The notes: a model not told the origin generated them from the sequence alone. A stretch of 64,000 bases of DNA from Tenderia sp965602225 (GCA_965602225.1 CBFCYE010000002.1:1-64000), one strand, 5' to 3'; shown: positions 1 to 9,597, numbered from the stretch's first letter. Made by a program: numbers and translations.

Positions 1-2
1 GC

Positions 3-122
3 GGCAAAGCGGCTGGTTTCAACGAATACCTGACCAAGCCACTAGATGTTAGAAAGTTCCTCACAATTATTGATCAATATCTATCAGGCAAGGGCAAGGG
101 CAAGGGAAAAACCGACACCTGA
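3..122 (+). CDS. Response regulator receiver domain, 3' end only
   Basis: Only the last 39 codons are inside the window; the gene starts before base 1. The reading frame beginning at base 3 contains GFNEYLTKPLDVRKFL, which is the end of a CheY-like receiver domain: the conserved Lys-Pro pair after beta-5 followed by helix alpha-5. After this the chain ends in a short lysine-glycine tail (GKGKGKGK) and a TGA stop. Because the receiver domain is C-terminal, the whole protein could be a hybrid sensor kinase or a multi-domain regulator. The missing part decides this, so the output function cannot be given. The domain call is firm and the wider identity is unknown. Confidence 0.75.
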   Translation, partial: GKAAGFNEYLTKPLDVRKFLTIIDQYLSGKGKGKGKTDT

Positions 123-180
123 AGACATCAGCGATAACAACCATCTGTGATTCCGGTAAAAAAACTGCTGGCGACCAGTT

Positions 181-489
181 GGTGCTGCCAGCGTCCGCGC
201 TATCTTGCTAAATGACTATTCACTTGAGATCGGTGCTGGTCTTGGCGTGATGGCAGGCAAGGTCTGGCGTATCGGCCTGATGGGCCATGCCTGTAACAGC
301 CGCAATGTTTTGATGTATCTGAATGCACTGAATGGTGTGTTTACCCATCTTAATGCGCCGGTTGAACGTCGTGTTGCCGTAGCCGCGTCACAGAAGGTAT
401 TGCTGCCTGATCAGACGATCCAAATGAGTCAAAAAAATGGGCCGTTAACGGCCCATTTTTATTGTATGAATGCACTGAACCCAGGATAA
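181..489 (+). pseudogene. 3' remnant of a class V aminotransferase (serine/alanine-glyoxylate type)
   Basis: The frame reads SVRAILLNDYSLEIGAGLG, then GKVWRIGLMGHAC and a final helix with NVLMYLNALNGVF. This is the C-terminal small domain of PLP-dependent serine-glyoxylate/alanine-glyoxylate aminotransferases, normally about 380 residues. The frame is open only back to base 160, after a TAA at 157-159, so the PLP-lysine domain is absent and there is no ATG start. The last residues run through the terminator hairpin at 433-460, which suggests that the ancestral stop was lost too. The response-regulator gene ends directly upstream, so a deletion or rearrangement has probably joined the two. Product inactive; family assignment is from recognised motifs. 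Confidence 0.7.
433..460 (+). terminator. Intrinsic terminator after the aminotransferase remnant
   Basis: A perfect palindrome, AAAAATGGGCCG / CGGCCCATTTTT around a TTAA centre, forms a strong hairpin with a T run on the plus strand and an A run before it, so it can work in both directions. It probably belonged to the ancestral aminotransferase gene. Confidence 0.8.
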
Positions 490-533
490 TCCCCCTGTTT
501 TATTTAGGTTAATTATATTTAAGGGGTCATTTA

Positions 534-1124
534 ATGTTTCACAAATCTTTAATTTCCATACCTACTGTTGCTGTCATGCTCACATTGTCTGGTGCGGTTA
601 ACGCTCAAGTAGATCCTATGATAACTGGCGGCATTGAGGGGGGTGGGGAAAACCTAGTTACAACTACGACTGAAGACATGAGCGCTGGCGGTGGGCTAAT
701 TTTTGGTGCTGGTGCAAGTTTTTCTCAACCAGGCTCTGCCCTAAGCTATAGGATTGTGCTGAATTACCTGTTTGATAGCGTCGAGTTCACCAGCCCCAGC
801 GGTAAGGCATCAGTAAATGCCTTACCTCTCGAACTAGGCGTATTCAATACCTGGAACAAACATGAACTGGGCGGCGGCTTAAGCTACCACATCAATCCAA
901 CCTATGAAATTAGTTCCGGCAGCTCATTTATTAACAATAAAGTTAATTTCGACAACGCAGTTGGCCTATTCATGCAATACAACTACATATTTTCACGCAC
1001 TGAAACAGAGACTAGTTACTCTCACACTTATGTTGGTGCCAAGCTAACGGCTATCGATTATGAGGTTGGTAAAAGCTCTATCGATGCTGGCAGCTTTGGC
1101 ATTTATGTAGGCAGCAAATTCTAA
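534..1124 (+). CDS. Putative outer-membrane beta-barrel protein
   Basis: 196 residues. The N-terminus is a signal peptide: a short basic start, a hydrophobic core around residues 7-20, and a likely cut after AVNA (about residue 25). The mature chain of about 170 residues alternates polar and hydrophobic residues, is rich in Gly, Ser, Tyr and Asn, and ends in ...GIYVGSKF. The terminal Phe is the recognition mark for insertion by the BAM complex. Size and pattern fit an 8-stranded OmpA/OmpX-like barrel, but I recognise no named family. An AAGGGG ribosome-binding site precedes the ATG. The gene stands alone between two terminators. Possible roles are adhesion or surface stability; nothing in the sequence decides this. 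Confidence 0.7.
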   Translation: MFHKSLISIPTVAVMLTLSGAVNAQVDPMITGGIEGGGENLVTTTTEDMSAGGGLIFGAGASFSQPGSALSYRIVLNYLFDSVEFTSPSGKASVNALPLELGVFNTWNKHELGGGLSYHINPTYEISSGSSFINNKVNFDNAVGLFMQYNYIFSRTETETSYSHTYVGAKLTAIDYEVGKSSIDAGSFGIYVGSKF

Positions 1125-1144
1125 TACTCACACCACTGAATACA

Positions 1145-1181
1145 AAAAAGCTGCCTTGGGAAAACCCCAAGGCAGCTTTTT
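1145..1181 (+). terminator. Intrinsic terminator of the barrel-protein gene
   Basis: Stem AAAAAGCTGCCTTGGG / CCCAAGGCAGCTTTTT with a short A-rich loop, followed by TTTTTCTTTT, starting about 20 bases after the stop codon. The A run in front allows it to serve the minus-strand small gene as well. Confidence 0.9.
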
Positions 1182-1232
1182 CTTTTAGATAATCTCTATT
1201 CCCGGGTATGCTTTCTACCCAAACAACAGAAA

Positions 1233-1436
1233 TCAGTCGAGTTCAAGAAAACCGTCGTAATCATCCCCTAGCTGCTCACGCAACTCCTTGCGTTCACGCA
1301 TCAGTTCAAGCTTGTGACGGGCCTCGTGTTTACCTTTATTGCTACCGCTTTTTTCTTTTTTAGACTCAACCACAACCTTTTCATCACTTACAAGGTCATC
1401 GTCGCCGTCAACCAGGGCATCGTCGTCATCACACAT
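1233..1436 (-). CDS. Small highly charged protein (PA3496-like)
   Basis: 67 residues. The N-terminal third is very acidic (MCDDDDALVDGDDD), the middle is Lys/Glu-rich, and the last 30 residues form a charged amphipathic helix, HEARHKLELMRERKELREQL, followed by an acidic end. The layout resembles the PA3496 family of small proteins (a basic stretch, an RxKLE..RERKxLREQL helix, an acidic tail). That match is from memory of the pattern and is not secure. A strong AGGAGAG ribosome-binding site lies just before the ATG, which supports a real gene. It is cytoplasmic, with no membrane segment. It sits downstream of groEL in the same direction but behind the groEL terminator, so it is probably a separate unit. 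Confidence 0.6.
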   Translation of the reverse strand: MCDDDDALVDGDDDLVSDEKVVVESKKEKSGSNKGKHEARHKLELMRERKELREQLGDDYDGFLELD

Positions 1437-1579
1437 ACTTCTCTCCTACTGCGTTCTATATTTTTCTTGATAAAACAAGCGACCCAGACAATGAGTATTT
1501 CTCTGAATATATTCAGAGTTTTCATTGCTGGCGACCACCAATTTGTGCGGGAGATTTATAAGTCAGAACCACTATTTGT

Positions 1580-1620
1580 ACAACATGTTTTTCATGTTTT
1601 TAATAAAAAAAACATGTTGT
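1580..1620. repeat. 13-bp perfect inverted repeat in an AT-rich gap
   Basis: ACAACATGTTTTT at 1580-1592 is repeated inverted at 1608-1620, with an AT-rich 15-base loop that holds another CATGTTTTT. It lies between the small charged gene and the groEL terminator. It may be a terminator-like hairpin or a regulator-binding palindrome; the sequence does not tell which. Confidence 0.5.
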
Positions 1621-1635
1621 AAATATAGGGGGCAT

Positions 1636-1668
1636 AAAAAAGCCCCACCGTTGCCGGCAGGGCTTTTT
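1636..1668 (-). terminator. Intrinsic terminator of groESL
   Basis: Read on the minus strand: GCCCTGCCG, a GCAA tetraloop (GNRA type), CGGTGGGGC, then a run of six T. The 9-bp stem has two G-T pairs. It starts about 25 bases after the groEL stop codon. Confidence 0.85.
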
Positions 1669-1691
1669 AATTACAGCGTTTGAGCTAAGGC

Positions 1692-3341
1692 TTACATCAT
1701 TCCGCCCATGCCGCCCATACCACCCATGCCGCCCATATCAGGCATGCCTGCTGAATCACCTTCTTGTGGTTTATCAGCAACCATTGCCTCTGTGGTCAAC
1801 ATCAGACCGGCAATCGAACCCGCATGTTGCAGCGCAGAACGACTTACCTTGGTTGGGTCCAGGATACCCATTTCCAGCATGTCGCCATATTCACTTGAAG
1901 CCGCGTTATATCCGAAGTTGCCTTTGCCTTCAGCAACCTTGTTAACGACAACGGAAGGCTCATCACCACAATTGGCAACGATCTGACGCAATGGCTCTTC
2001 CATGGCACGACGAGCGATATTGATACCGATATCCTGATCATGGTTATCACCCTTCAGACCTGAGATACCTTGCAAGGCACGGATCAGAGAAACACCACCG
2101 CCAGGCACCACACCTTCTTCTACCGCAGCACGAGTCGCGTGCAGGGCATCATCGATGCGGTCTTTCTTTTCTTTCATTTCAACTTCAGTCGCAGCACCGA
2201 CCTTGATTACTGCAACACCGCCAGCCAATTTGGCAACACGTTCTTGCAGCTTTTCTTTGTCGTAATCTGAAGAGGTTTCGGCCAGCTGCGCACGAATTTG
2301 TGTGACGCGGGCTTCGATGTCAGCAGCAACACCAGCACCATCGATGATAATGGTGTTGTCTTTGCTGATAACGATCTTCTTGGCAGTACCCAGGTCATCC
2401 AGAGTTGCCGCTTCCAAAGACAGGCCAACTTCTTCACTGATAACAGTCGCGCCAGTCAGAATAGCAATATCCTGCAACATAGCCTTACGGCGATCACCAA
2501 AACCAGGCGCCTTAACCGCAGATACTTTCAAAATACCGCGCATATTGTTAACAACCAGAGTTGCCAGGGCTTCGCCTTCAACATCTTCAGCAATAATCAA
2601 CAACGGCTTGCCTGCCTTGGCAGTCCCTTCCAGGATAGGCAGCAAATCACGCAGGTTAGAGATCTTTTTGTCGAAAATCAGGATAAAGGGAGCTTCCAGT
2701 TCAGCTTCCATCTTTTCAGCATTGGTAACAAAGTAAGGTGACAAATAACCACGGTCAAACTGCATGCCTTCAACTACTTCCAGGGCATCTTCCAGGCCAG
2801 AACCTTCTTCAACAGTAATAACGCCTTCTTTACCAACTTTTTCCATGGCATCGGCAATGATCTGGCCAATTACAGTATCGGTGTTGGCAGAGATGGTACC
2901 GACCTGATTGATAGACTTGCTATCAGTACAAGGCTTAGACATCTTCTTCAGCTCTTCAACCGCAGCGATAACAGCCTTATCGATACCACGTTTCAGATCC
3001 ATCGGATTCATGCCAGCAGCAACGGCTTTCATGCCTTCATTCAGAATAGACTGAGCCAATACAGTTGCAGTAGTAGTACCATCGCCAGCAACATCAGCCG
3101 TCTTGGATGCAACTTCTTTAACCATCTGCACACCCATGTTTTCGAACTTGTCTTCCAGCTCGATCTCTTTGGCAACAGAGACACCGTCTTTGGTGACAGC
3201 AGGCGCACCAAAACTGCGTTCCAGAACCACGTTACGACCTTTAGGGCCGAGAGTAACTTTAACCGCGTTAGCCAGAACGTTTACACCATTCAGCATTTTG
3301 AGACGCGCGGATGAAGAAAATAGAATTTCCTTAGCAGCCAT
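1692..3341 (-). CDS. groEL: Chaperonin GroEL (60 kDa)
   Basis: 549 residues, the full family length. GroEL forms the double seven-membered ring that encloses unfolded proteins and uses ATP, with GroES as lid, in the cytoplasm. Visible marks are LGPKGRNVVLERSFG near residues 31-44, the ATP-hydrolysis motif DGTTTATVLAQ with the key Asp at residue 87, the apical domain with DRGYLSPYFVTN, GATEVEMKEKKDRIDDALHATRAA in the second equatorial part, and the C-terminal GGM repeats. A ribosome-binding site (AGAGGAT) precedes the ATG. groES ends 30 bases upstream on the same strand, and both genes should be read from the sigma-32-type promoter at 3745-3776. This is a single intact copy within the window. 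Confidence 0.99.
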   Translation of the reverse strand: MAAKEILFSSSARLKMLNGVNVLANAVKVTLGPKGRNVVLERSFGAPAVTKDGVSVAKEIELEDKFENMGVQMVKEVASKTADVAGDGTTTATVLAQSILNEGMKAVAAGMNPMDLKRGIDKAVIAAVEELKKMSKPCTDSKSINQVGTISANTDTVIGQIIADAMEKVGKEGVITVEEGSGLEDALEVVEGMQFDRGYLSPYFVTNAEKMEAELEAPFILIFDKKISNLRDLLPILEGTAKAGKPLLIIAEDVEGEALATLVVNNMRGILKVSAVKAPGFGDRRKAMLQDIAILTGATVISEEVGLSLEAATLDDLGTAKKIVISKDNTIIIDGAGVAADIEARVTQIRAQLAETSSDYDKEKLQERVAKLAGGVAVIKVGAATEVEMKEKKDRIDDALHATRAAVEEGVVPGGGVSLIRALQGISGLKGDNHDQDIGINIARRAMEEPLRQIVANCGDEPSVVVNKVAEGKGNFGYNAASSEYGDMLEMGILDPTKVSRSALQHAGSIAGLMLTTEAMVADKPQEGDSAGMPDMGGMGGMGGMGGMM

Positions 3342-3371
3342 TATTTATATCCTCTAAAAATTTCAGAATTC

Positions 3372-3659
3372 TTATTCAACTACAGCGAAGAGATCGTCTT
3401 CGCGCATGACCAGGTAATCTTCACCGTCGATCTTGACTTCAGTGCCAGCAAATTTGCCGAACAAAACCTTATCGCCAGTTTTAACATCCAGAGCTGCCTT
3501 ATCGCCGTTATCCAGCACACGACCCGCACCTGCGGCGACAATCTCACCCATCACGGGTTTTTCCTGCGCAGAACCAGGCAGCACAATGCCACCGGCACTC
3601 TTGGCATCGCTATCCAGGCGTTTTACCACCACGCGATCATGCAAAGGGCGAATATTCAA
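3372..3659 (-). CDS. groES: Co-chaperonin GroES, TTG start
   Basis: 95 residues. GroES is the heptameric lid of the GroEL chamber. The sequence starts with the family-typical NIRPLHDRVVVKRLD, contains the mobile loop KSAGGIVLPGSAQEKP, and ends EDYLVMREDDLFAVVE. The reading frame is open further upstream to an ATG at 3701, but that would add 14 residues not seen in the family. The start chosen here is the TTG at 3657-3659, which lies seven bases after a perfect AGGAGG ribosome-binding site and gives the usual length. A rare TTG start for so highly expressed a gene is worth noting. Co-transcribed with groEL. Confidence 0.97.
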   Translation of the reverse strand: MNIRPLHDRVVVKRLDSDAKSAGGIVLPGSAQEKPVMGEIVAAGAGRVLDNGDKAALDVKTGDKVLFGKFAGTEVKIDGEDYLVMREDDLFAVVE

Positions 3660-3744
3660 AGTACGTTCCTCCTGAGAAACATAAATTATTGATTGAAACA
3701 CTAATTAATAATCCGGCCCTTCTCTGAGGAAGGGGTCGGACTCG

Positions 3745-3776
3745 TATATTGGGGTTCTCTAGCCACGTTTCAAGGG
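3745..3776 (-). promoter_or_regulatory. Heat-shock (sigma-32) promoter of groESL
   Basis: On the minus strand the sequence CCCTTGAAA (3768-3776) is followed after 13 bases by CCCCAATATA (3745-3754). This closely matches the RpoH consensus CTTGAAA / CCCCATNT. It lies about 85 bases upstream of the groES TTG start. I saw no CIRCE (HrcA) operator in the gap, so RpoH control is the simplest reading. Confidence 0.85.
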
Positions 3777-3790
3777 GAAGCAAAAAATTT

Positions 3791-3814
3791 AGGCTATTTC
3801 CACTAGAATAGCCT
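3791..3814 (-). terminator. Possible hairpin upstream of the groESL promoter
   Basis: AGGCTATT / AATAGCCT (8-bp perfect arms, 8-base loop), followed on the minus strand by AAATTTTTTG, looks like an intrinsic terminator. No minus-strand gene lies directly upstream, so it may insulate groESL from antisense reading out of the HDOD gene, or may be a chance structure. The rest of the 3702-4020 gap holds only the groESL promoter and the leader of the plus-strand HDOD gene. Confidence 0.4.
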
Positions 3815-4020
3815 CACAGCCTTGTGCAGCAGAGACTGTTATCCTCTGAACAAAGCTCAAATTCAAGCTAAAACTCACGCCAAGGCATTGTTTTACGCCC
3901 ACCGCTCGCAAAGGCACACCCCATTTCGGCAATCAAAGAACATTAGGCTTTAGCAATATACCTGATTGCCGATAGATTTCCTGACAACGCGTATACGTAA
4001 ATCTATCTAGGGGGTGGAAA

Positions 4021-4890
4021 ATGCCGGTAGCAAAACAAGAACAAACCATCGTCGACTTCGACAGCAACATGACCAAGCTGGTCGAGGGTATAAAACTACC
4101 CCCACAACCCAAAATCATCCTAGCCATAAATCGTGAAATCCAGAAGGATGATGCAACGATACAACGCATTGCCGAACTGGTCAGCCAGGATGCAGCCCTT
4201 TCAGCCAAGGTGCTTAAAGTTGTCAATTCCCCCCTGTTTGGTACCAGACAAGAGATCGACTCCATCAATTTTGCTGTTTCAAGAATGGGGATGAAAAACT
4301 TTTACTGCGTAGTGCTTTCATCGTGCCTGCGTGACTCCATGGGCATAGATAAAAAAACCGAACGTCTCTGGCAACACACTGCCCTGGTAGCCAAATTATG
4401 CGAGTCCATTGCCCAAAAGGTCAGTAATGTCGCACCGGAAAAGGCCTATATGGTTGGCCTGTTTCATGATGCGGCGATTCCAATCATCGCCAAAAAGTAC
4501 AAGACGGCATATGAGACATTGGAAAAGGTTGCCATTCAAGGTGGAGATATAAACGCCTTTGAAGAACAGGCTTACGGAACTCAACATGCTGTAATTGGCT
4601 ATCTGCTGGCCCGCTCCTGGGGCCTACCTGATGAAGTGGCAGAGGCGATTCAGTATCACCACACTACCGACCTAAGCCTTTTTCCAGATACTGCCTCTGC
4701 ACAACTGGGGGGAATCCTGATGCTTGCTGACCACCTCTCACGCGAGGCCGCAGAGGAAAATGAAGACACTAATTTCCAGGATCCTGTTTGGAATAACATC
4801 GAAGCCGATGTTTTGTCTGAGCTGGGACTTGATGAGGACAACATGCTCGACCTCAGAGAGATTGCCCTGGAGTTAAGCCAACTGACATAA
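4021..4890 (+). CDS. HDOD domain signalling protein
   Basis: 289 residues. HDOD is a non-catalytic relative of HD phosphohydrolase domains, used as an output or scaffold module in signal transduction, often in c-di-GMP and chemotaxis settings. Visible marks: LPPQPKIILAINREI near residues 25-40, SQDAALSAKVLKVVNSPLFG, the INFAVSRMG segment, and MVGLFHDAAIPIIAKKY carrying the HD pair. After this comes HAVIGYLLARSWGLPDEVAEAIQYHH, all typical HDOD signatures. The protein is soluble, with no membrane segment and no extra domain. The start is supported by a strong AGGGGGTGG ribosome-binding site. It is a single-gene unit with its own terminator. A second HDOD protein is encoded at 19182-20072. Partner unknown. 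Confidence 0.9.
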   Translation: MPVAKQEQTIVDFDSNMTKLVEGIKLPPQPKIILAINREIQKDDATIQRIAELVSQDAALSAKVLKVVNSPLFGTRQEIDSINFAVSRMGMKNFYCVVLSSCLRDSMGIDKKTERLWQHTALVAKLCESIAQKVSNVAPEKAYMVGLFHDAAIPIIAKKYKTAYETLEKVAIQGGDINAFEEQAYGTQHAVIGYLLARSWGLPDEVAEAIQYHHTTDLSLFPDTASAQLGGILMLADHLSREAAEENEDTNFQDPVWNNIEADVLSELGLDEDNMLDLREIALELSQLT

Positions 4891-4894
4891 AACG

Positions 4895-4923
4895 ATGCCC
4901 CCTGCTATTGCAGCAGGGGGCAT
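4895..4923. terminator. Terminator between HDOD gene and glgP
   Basis: A 12-bp perfect stem, ATGCCCCCTGCT / AGCAGGGGGCAT, with a 5-base loop, lies between the convergent HDOD and glgP genes. T-rich sequence follows on the minus strand (CGTTTTA), so it probably serves glgP and also blocks the plus-strand transcript. Confidence 0.85.
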
Positions 4924-4931
4924 TTCAAAAC

Positions 4932-7433
4932 TTACTTCTCAATAACAACCGGCGTTAATTTCCAGATTTCACTATTGTATTCTTTCATAGTTCTATCGGT
5001 TGAAAACTTGCCACTACAAGCGGCGTTCATGATACTCATCCGCACCCACTTATCCTGATCCAGATAGGCTTCAGCGGCAGACTTCTGCGCGTCGATAAAT
5101 CCGCGAAAATCCGCCGCCACCAACCATGGATCATGCGGATTACGAACTGAATTAATGATGCTATCAAACAGGCCCGGCTCGAACTGATTGAAATGACCAC
5201 AACCGAGTAGCTGCATCACCCTATTCAGATCCTCATCTGCGGCAATAATGGCATTTGGATCATAGTGTCCGCGTGTCTGCGCCACTTCCTCAGCGGTCAA
5301 GCCAAACAGGAAGAAGTTATCATCACCAACCTCTTCGCGAATCTCAATATTTGCACCATCAAGCGTGCCGATAGTCACCGCACCATTCATCATGAACTTC
5401 ATGTTGCCTGTGCCAGAGGCCTCTTTACCCGCAGTAGAAATCTGCTCAGATAAATCCGCTCCCGGGCTGATAAGTTCCATAGCCGTCACACGGTAGTTAG
5501 GCAAGAAGGCCACCTTAAGCAAATCACCAACATCAGGATCATTATTAACCATGAAGGCAACATTATTGACTAACTTGATAATGTCTTTTGCAATGGCATA
5601 ACCAGGTGCAGCCTTACCACCGATCAATACACAACGTGGTGTCCAGTTGTCTGTATCTCCGCGCTTGATTCGATCGTAGAGATGAATCACATGCATGATA
5701 TTCAGTAACTGGCGTTTGTATTCATGAATACGCTTAACCTGCACATCAAACATCGACTCGACATTAAAGGTGACCCCACACTCGTCTTCAACCAAATTAG
5801 CCAGACGTTGCTTGTTGGCCTGCTTAACTTTATGCCACTTTTTACGAAAAGCGGCTTTTTCGGCAAAAGGCTTAAGTTTTTGTAAGTGCTCCAGCTCTAC
5901 AACCCATTTGTCACCAATGGTGTCAGTGATCAACTGACTTTGCTCTGGATTACACCAGGCCAACCAGCGCCGCTGAGTTACGCCATTAGTCTTATTATTA
6001 AATTTGTGTGGCCATAGCTCATAAAAATCACGAAACAGACCTTCTTGCAGCAACTGTGAATGCAGCTCAGCCACACCATTGATAGAGTAACTGCCGACAA
6101 TAGCCAGATAGGCCATACGTACCTGCGGTTCGCCACCCTCTTCGATGATTGACATCCGCGCTAGACGATCTGTATCTCCCGGCCAATGCTGCGCCACAAC
6201 ACCCAGGAAGCGAGCATTGATTTCGTAAATAATTTCCAATAGACGCGGCAACAACTGCTCAAACATCCGCACCGGCCAGCGCTCCAGCGCCTCAGGTAAC
6301 AAGGTGTGGTTGGTATAGGCCATGGTAGAGGAAGTAATCGCCCAGGCATCATCCCAACTCATATGTTGATTATCCATCAATTGACGCATCAACTCGGCAA
6401 TGGCAATGGTTGGATGGGTGTCATTAAGCTGGAAGCAATTCTTTTCTGCAAAGCTACTAAAATCCCGGCCATGATCACGAATCCAGCGACGAAAAACGTC
6501 ACGCAGACTGGCGGCAGCAAGGAAATACTGTTGCTTCAGGCGTAACTCTTTACCGTTCTCACTGGCATCATTCGGATATAGCACCATAGAGATATTTTCG
6601 GCGCCATTTTTGCTGGCAACCGATTCGGTGTAGTCGCCGGCATTAAACTCATCGAGATTGAACTCATCAGTGGCAGCAGCACTCCACAGACGTAGAGTAT
6701 TAACAGTGCCATTGCGGTAACCCGGCACAGGCACATCGTAAGGCACGGCCAACACGTCCTGGGTATCAACCCAGCGTGTACGCATCACGCCACTAGCATC
6801 ACGATACAGTTCAGTCCGACCACCAAAATGTATGCGCTGGGTAAATTCAGGCCGTTCCAGTTCCCATGGGTTACCGTTACGCAACCAGTGATCCGGCTCT
6901 TCGACCTGATGACCATTTTCGATATGCTGTCTGAACATGCCATATTCATAGCGAATGCCATAACCAATCACTGGCAGTTGCAGTGTGGCGCAACTATCAA
7001 GAAAACATGCCGCCAGGCGACCCAGGCCACCATTGCCCAAACCGGCATCGTGCTCGGCCTCAGCTACTTCTTCCAGATCAATACCATACTTTTCCAGGGC
7101 GGCGGTTGCTTCATCATCAACACCCAGATTAAGCATGGCATTACCCAGGGCACGGCCCATCAAAAATTCCAGTGACATGTAATGAGCGCGTCGGCTGTCA
7201 GTTTCCTGATAAGCAAAACGGGTGTTCTTCCAGCGCTCCATCAATCGGTCACGCAACACCAGAGCCAGAGCGGTATAGGGATAATGAGTCGACATACAAA
7301 ACCTGTCGCGCCCCAAAGTAGTGCTAAAGTGGCGACGGAAATCTGCGGCCAGATCGGCAGTCTTCATGCCCAGCGCTGGCACTTCGGTCAGGTCAGGATG
7401 GGGCTGGCTGTGTTTCAGGGGTTTAAAAATCAT
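4932..7433 (-). CDS. glgP: Glycogen phosphorylase
   Basis: 833 residues, close to the usual 800-840. The enzyme removes glucose-1-phosphate from the non-reducing ends of glycogen or maltodextrin by phosphorolysis, with pyridoxal phosphate as cofactor, in the cytoplasm. The PLP-binding lysine is in EASGTGNMKFMMNG (about residue 679), followed by TIGTLDGANIEI. Upstream are LGNGGLGRLAACFLDS and GYGIRYEYGMFRQ of the N-terminal domain, and VFNVESMFDVQVKRIHEYKRQLLN. The ATG at 7433 gives the expected N-terminus, though its ribosome-binding site is weak. No other glycogen gene is in the window; its neighbours are unrelated, so it seems to be a single-gene unit. Carbon-storage use is inferred. Confidence 0.97.
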   Translation of the reverse strand: MIFKPLKHSQPHPDLTEVPALGMKTADLAADFRRHFSTTLGRDRFCMSTHYPYTALALVLRDRLMERWKNTRFAYQETDSRRAHYMSLEFLMGRALGNAMLNLGVDDEATAALEKYGIDLEEVAEAEHDAGLGNGGLGRLAACFLDSCATLQLPVIGYGIRYEYGMFRQHIENGHQVEEPDHWLRNGNPWELERPEFTQRIHFGGRTELYRDASGVMRTRWVDTQDVLAVPYDVPVPGYRNGTVNTLRLWSAAATDEFNLDEFNAGDYTESVASKNGAENISMVLYPNDASENGKELRLKQQYFLAAASLRDVFRRWIRDHGRDFSSFAEKNCFQLNDTHPTIAIAELMRQLMDNQHMSWDDAWAITSSTMAYTNHTLLPEALERWPVRMFEQLLPRLLEIIYEINARFLGVVAQHWPGDTDRLARMSIIEEGGEPQVRMAYLAIVGSYSINGVAELHSQLLQEGLFRDFYELWPHKFNNKTNGVTQRRWLAWCNPEQSQLITDTIGDKWVVELEHLQKLKPFAEKAAFRKKWHKVKQANKQRLANLVEDECGVTFNVESMFDVQVKRIHEYKRQLLNIMHVIHLYDRIKRGDTDNWTPRCVLIGGKAAPGYAIAKDIIKLVNNVAFMVNNDPDVGDLLKVAFLPNYRVTAMELISPGADLSEQISTAGKEASGTGNMKFMMNGAVTIGTLDGANIEIREEVGDDNFFLFGLTAEEVAQTRGHYDPNAIIAADEDLNRVMQLLGCGHFNQFEPGLFDSIINSVRNPHDPWLVAADFRGFIDAQKSAAEAYLDQDKWVRMSIMNAACSGKFSTDRTMKEYNSEIWKLTPVVIEK

Positions 7434-7678
7434 GCTATTGACTCAATTAGTTGATCAATTCAAAACGGCCATTTATCGCTTGGTAGCAGACAAACAGACA
7501 TTGATGAAGAGAGATAAAAATTAGCAGGTCGGCATTATACGCTTAATCCAGACACCAGGCCCGGTTTTTCTGTGAACCATCATTCCAGCTCACAGTCATA
7601 TTTGTCAGCAAGGCTTGCCGCTTTGATTACGATTGGTAAAATTCACAAAACTGAAATAACAGTAGTTAAAGGTTGTCC

Positions 7679-8634
<956 letters not shown>

Positions 8635-8638
<4 letters not shown>

Positions 8639-9597
8639 GCCTGTTTCGCCGTAACACAAACTCCGTTGACGCCAAGCCTGTCGATAATGTTGGTGATGGC
8701 GACAATCTGGTACACGTCTCACCAACCACGCTGATCGCCCTGCGCGGTGCTGGTGAAGGCCTATCACTCAAGGCCAGCCGCATCGCCGCCCGTCAGAGCG
8801 GCAACTACCTGTCACGCTTCAAGGGTCGCGGCATGGAATTTGACGAAGCCCGTCCGTATCAACCCGGCGACGACGTCCGCACGCTGGACTGGCGTGTCAC
8901 CGCCCGCACCGGCAAGCCACACACCAAACTGTTTCGTGAAGAGCGCGAACGGGCCGTACTGACCTGGGTCGACATGCGCCCAACCATGTTCTTCGCCACT
9001 CGCGGTGCCTTCAAATCAGTGATCGCCGCCCGCGCTGCTGCCCTGCTTGCCTGGAGCGCCAACCAACAAGGTGACCGCCTCGGCAGCCTGGTATTCAATG
9101 CCGACAGCCACCATGAACTACGACCCAAACGTGGCAAATCAGCGGTACTGCAATTGCTGCAACAATTGAGCACAGCATCTCACTGGCACAGCCAGCACAA
9201 TGAACAAGAGCCTGACGCCAACAACGCCTTGGCCCGCCTGCGCCGAGTTGCCAAGCCCGGCAGTCTAATCTTTCTGATCAGCGACTTTCGCAACCTCGGG
9301 CCACAGGCCGAATCACGTCTGGCACAGCTATCGCGTCACAACGACGTGGTGATGCTGCATATTCATGACCCACTTGAACAAGCCTTGCCTGAACACGGCC
9401 AGTATCGAGTCGCCTGGGGACAAGACAACAGCATCTTCAGCGGTGGCAACAAGGCGGCACAAAACAGATATCAACAGCAGTTCGAACAACACTGCCAGCA
9501 GTTGCAACAACTGAGTCGCTTTCCCGGCGTTCACTACCTCAGCTGTTCAACCACGGATGATGTGGCCCAGTGCCTGCAACAGGGTTTAAGGCGATGA
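8635..9597 (+). CDS. DUF58 domain protein (VWA-like), MoxR partner
   Basis: 320 residues. The DUF58 signature GMEFDEARPYQPGDDVRTLDW is near residues 66-86. A VWA-like fold follows, with VDMRPTMFF in the place of a MIDAS strand and SLIFLISDFRNL further on. No signal peptide or membrane segment is seen, so it should be cytoplasmic or membrane-associated. The start codon overlaps the moxR stop by four bases (ATGA), indicating translational coupling. In this class of operon the DUF58 protein is believed to be a client or adaptor of MoxR; its biochemical role is not established. Length is normal for the family. Confidence 0.92.

Noticed and set aside
1314..1622. Plus-strand 102-codon frame with hydrophobic parts
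   Set aside because: It overlaps the small charged minus-strand gene, which has a strong ribosome-binding site, and runs into a hairpin region. Its own start has no such site.
2298..2741. Two overlapping plus-strand frames of about 145 codons opposite groEL
   Set aside because: groEL is certain on the other strand; these frames have no family resemblance and overlap each other.
3968..3975. GCCGATAG before the first HDOD gene as a FliA -10 element
   Set aside because: No TAAA-type -35 at 10-12 bases upstream, so a single 7-of-8 match is not enough.
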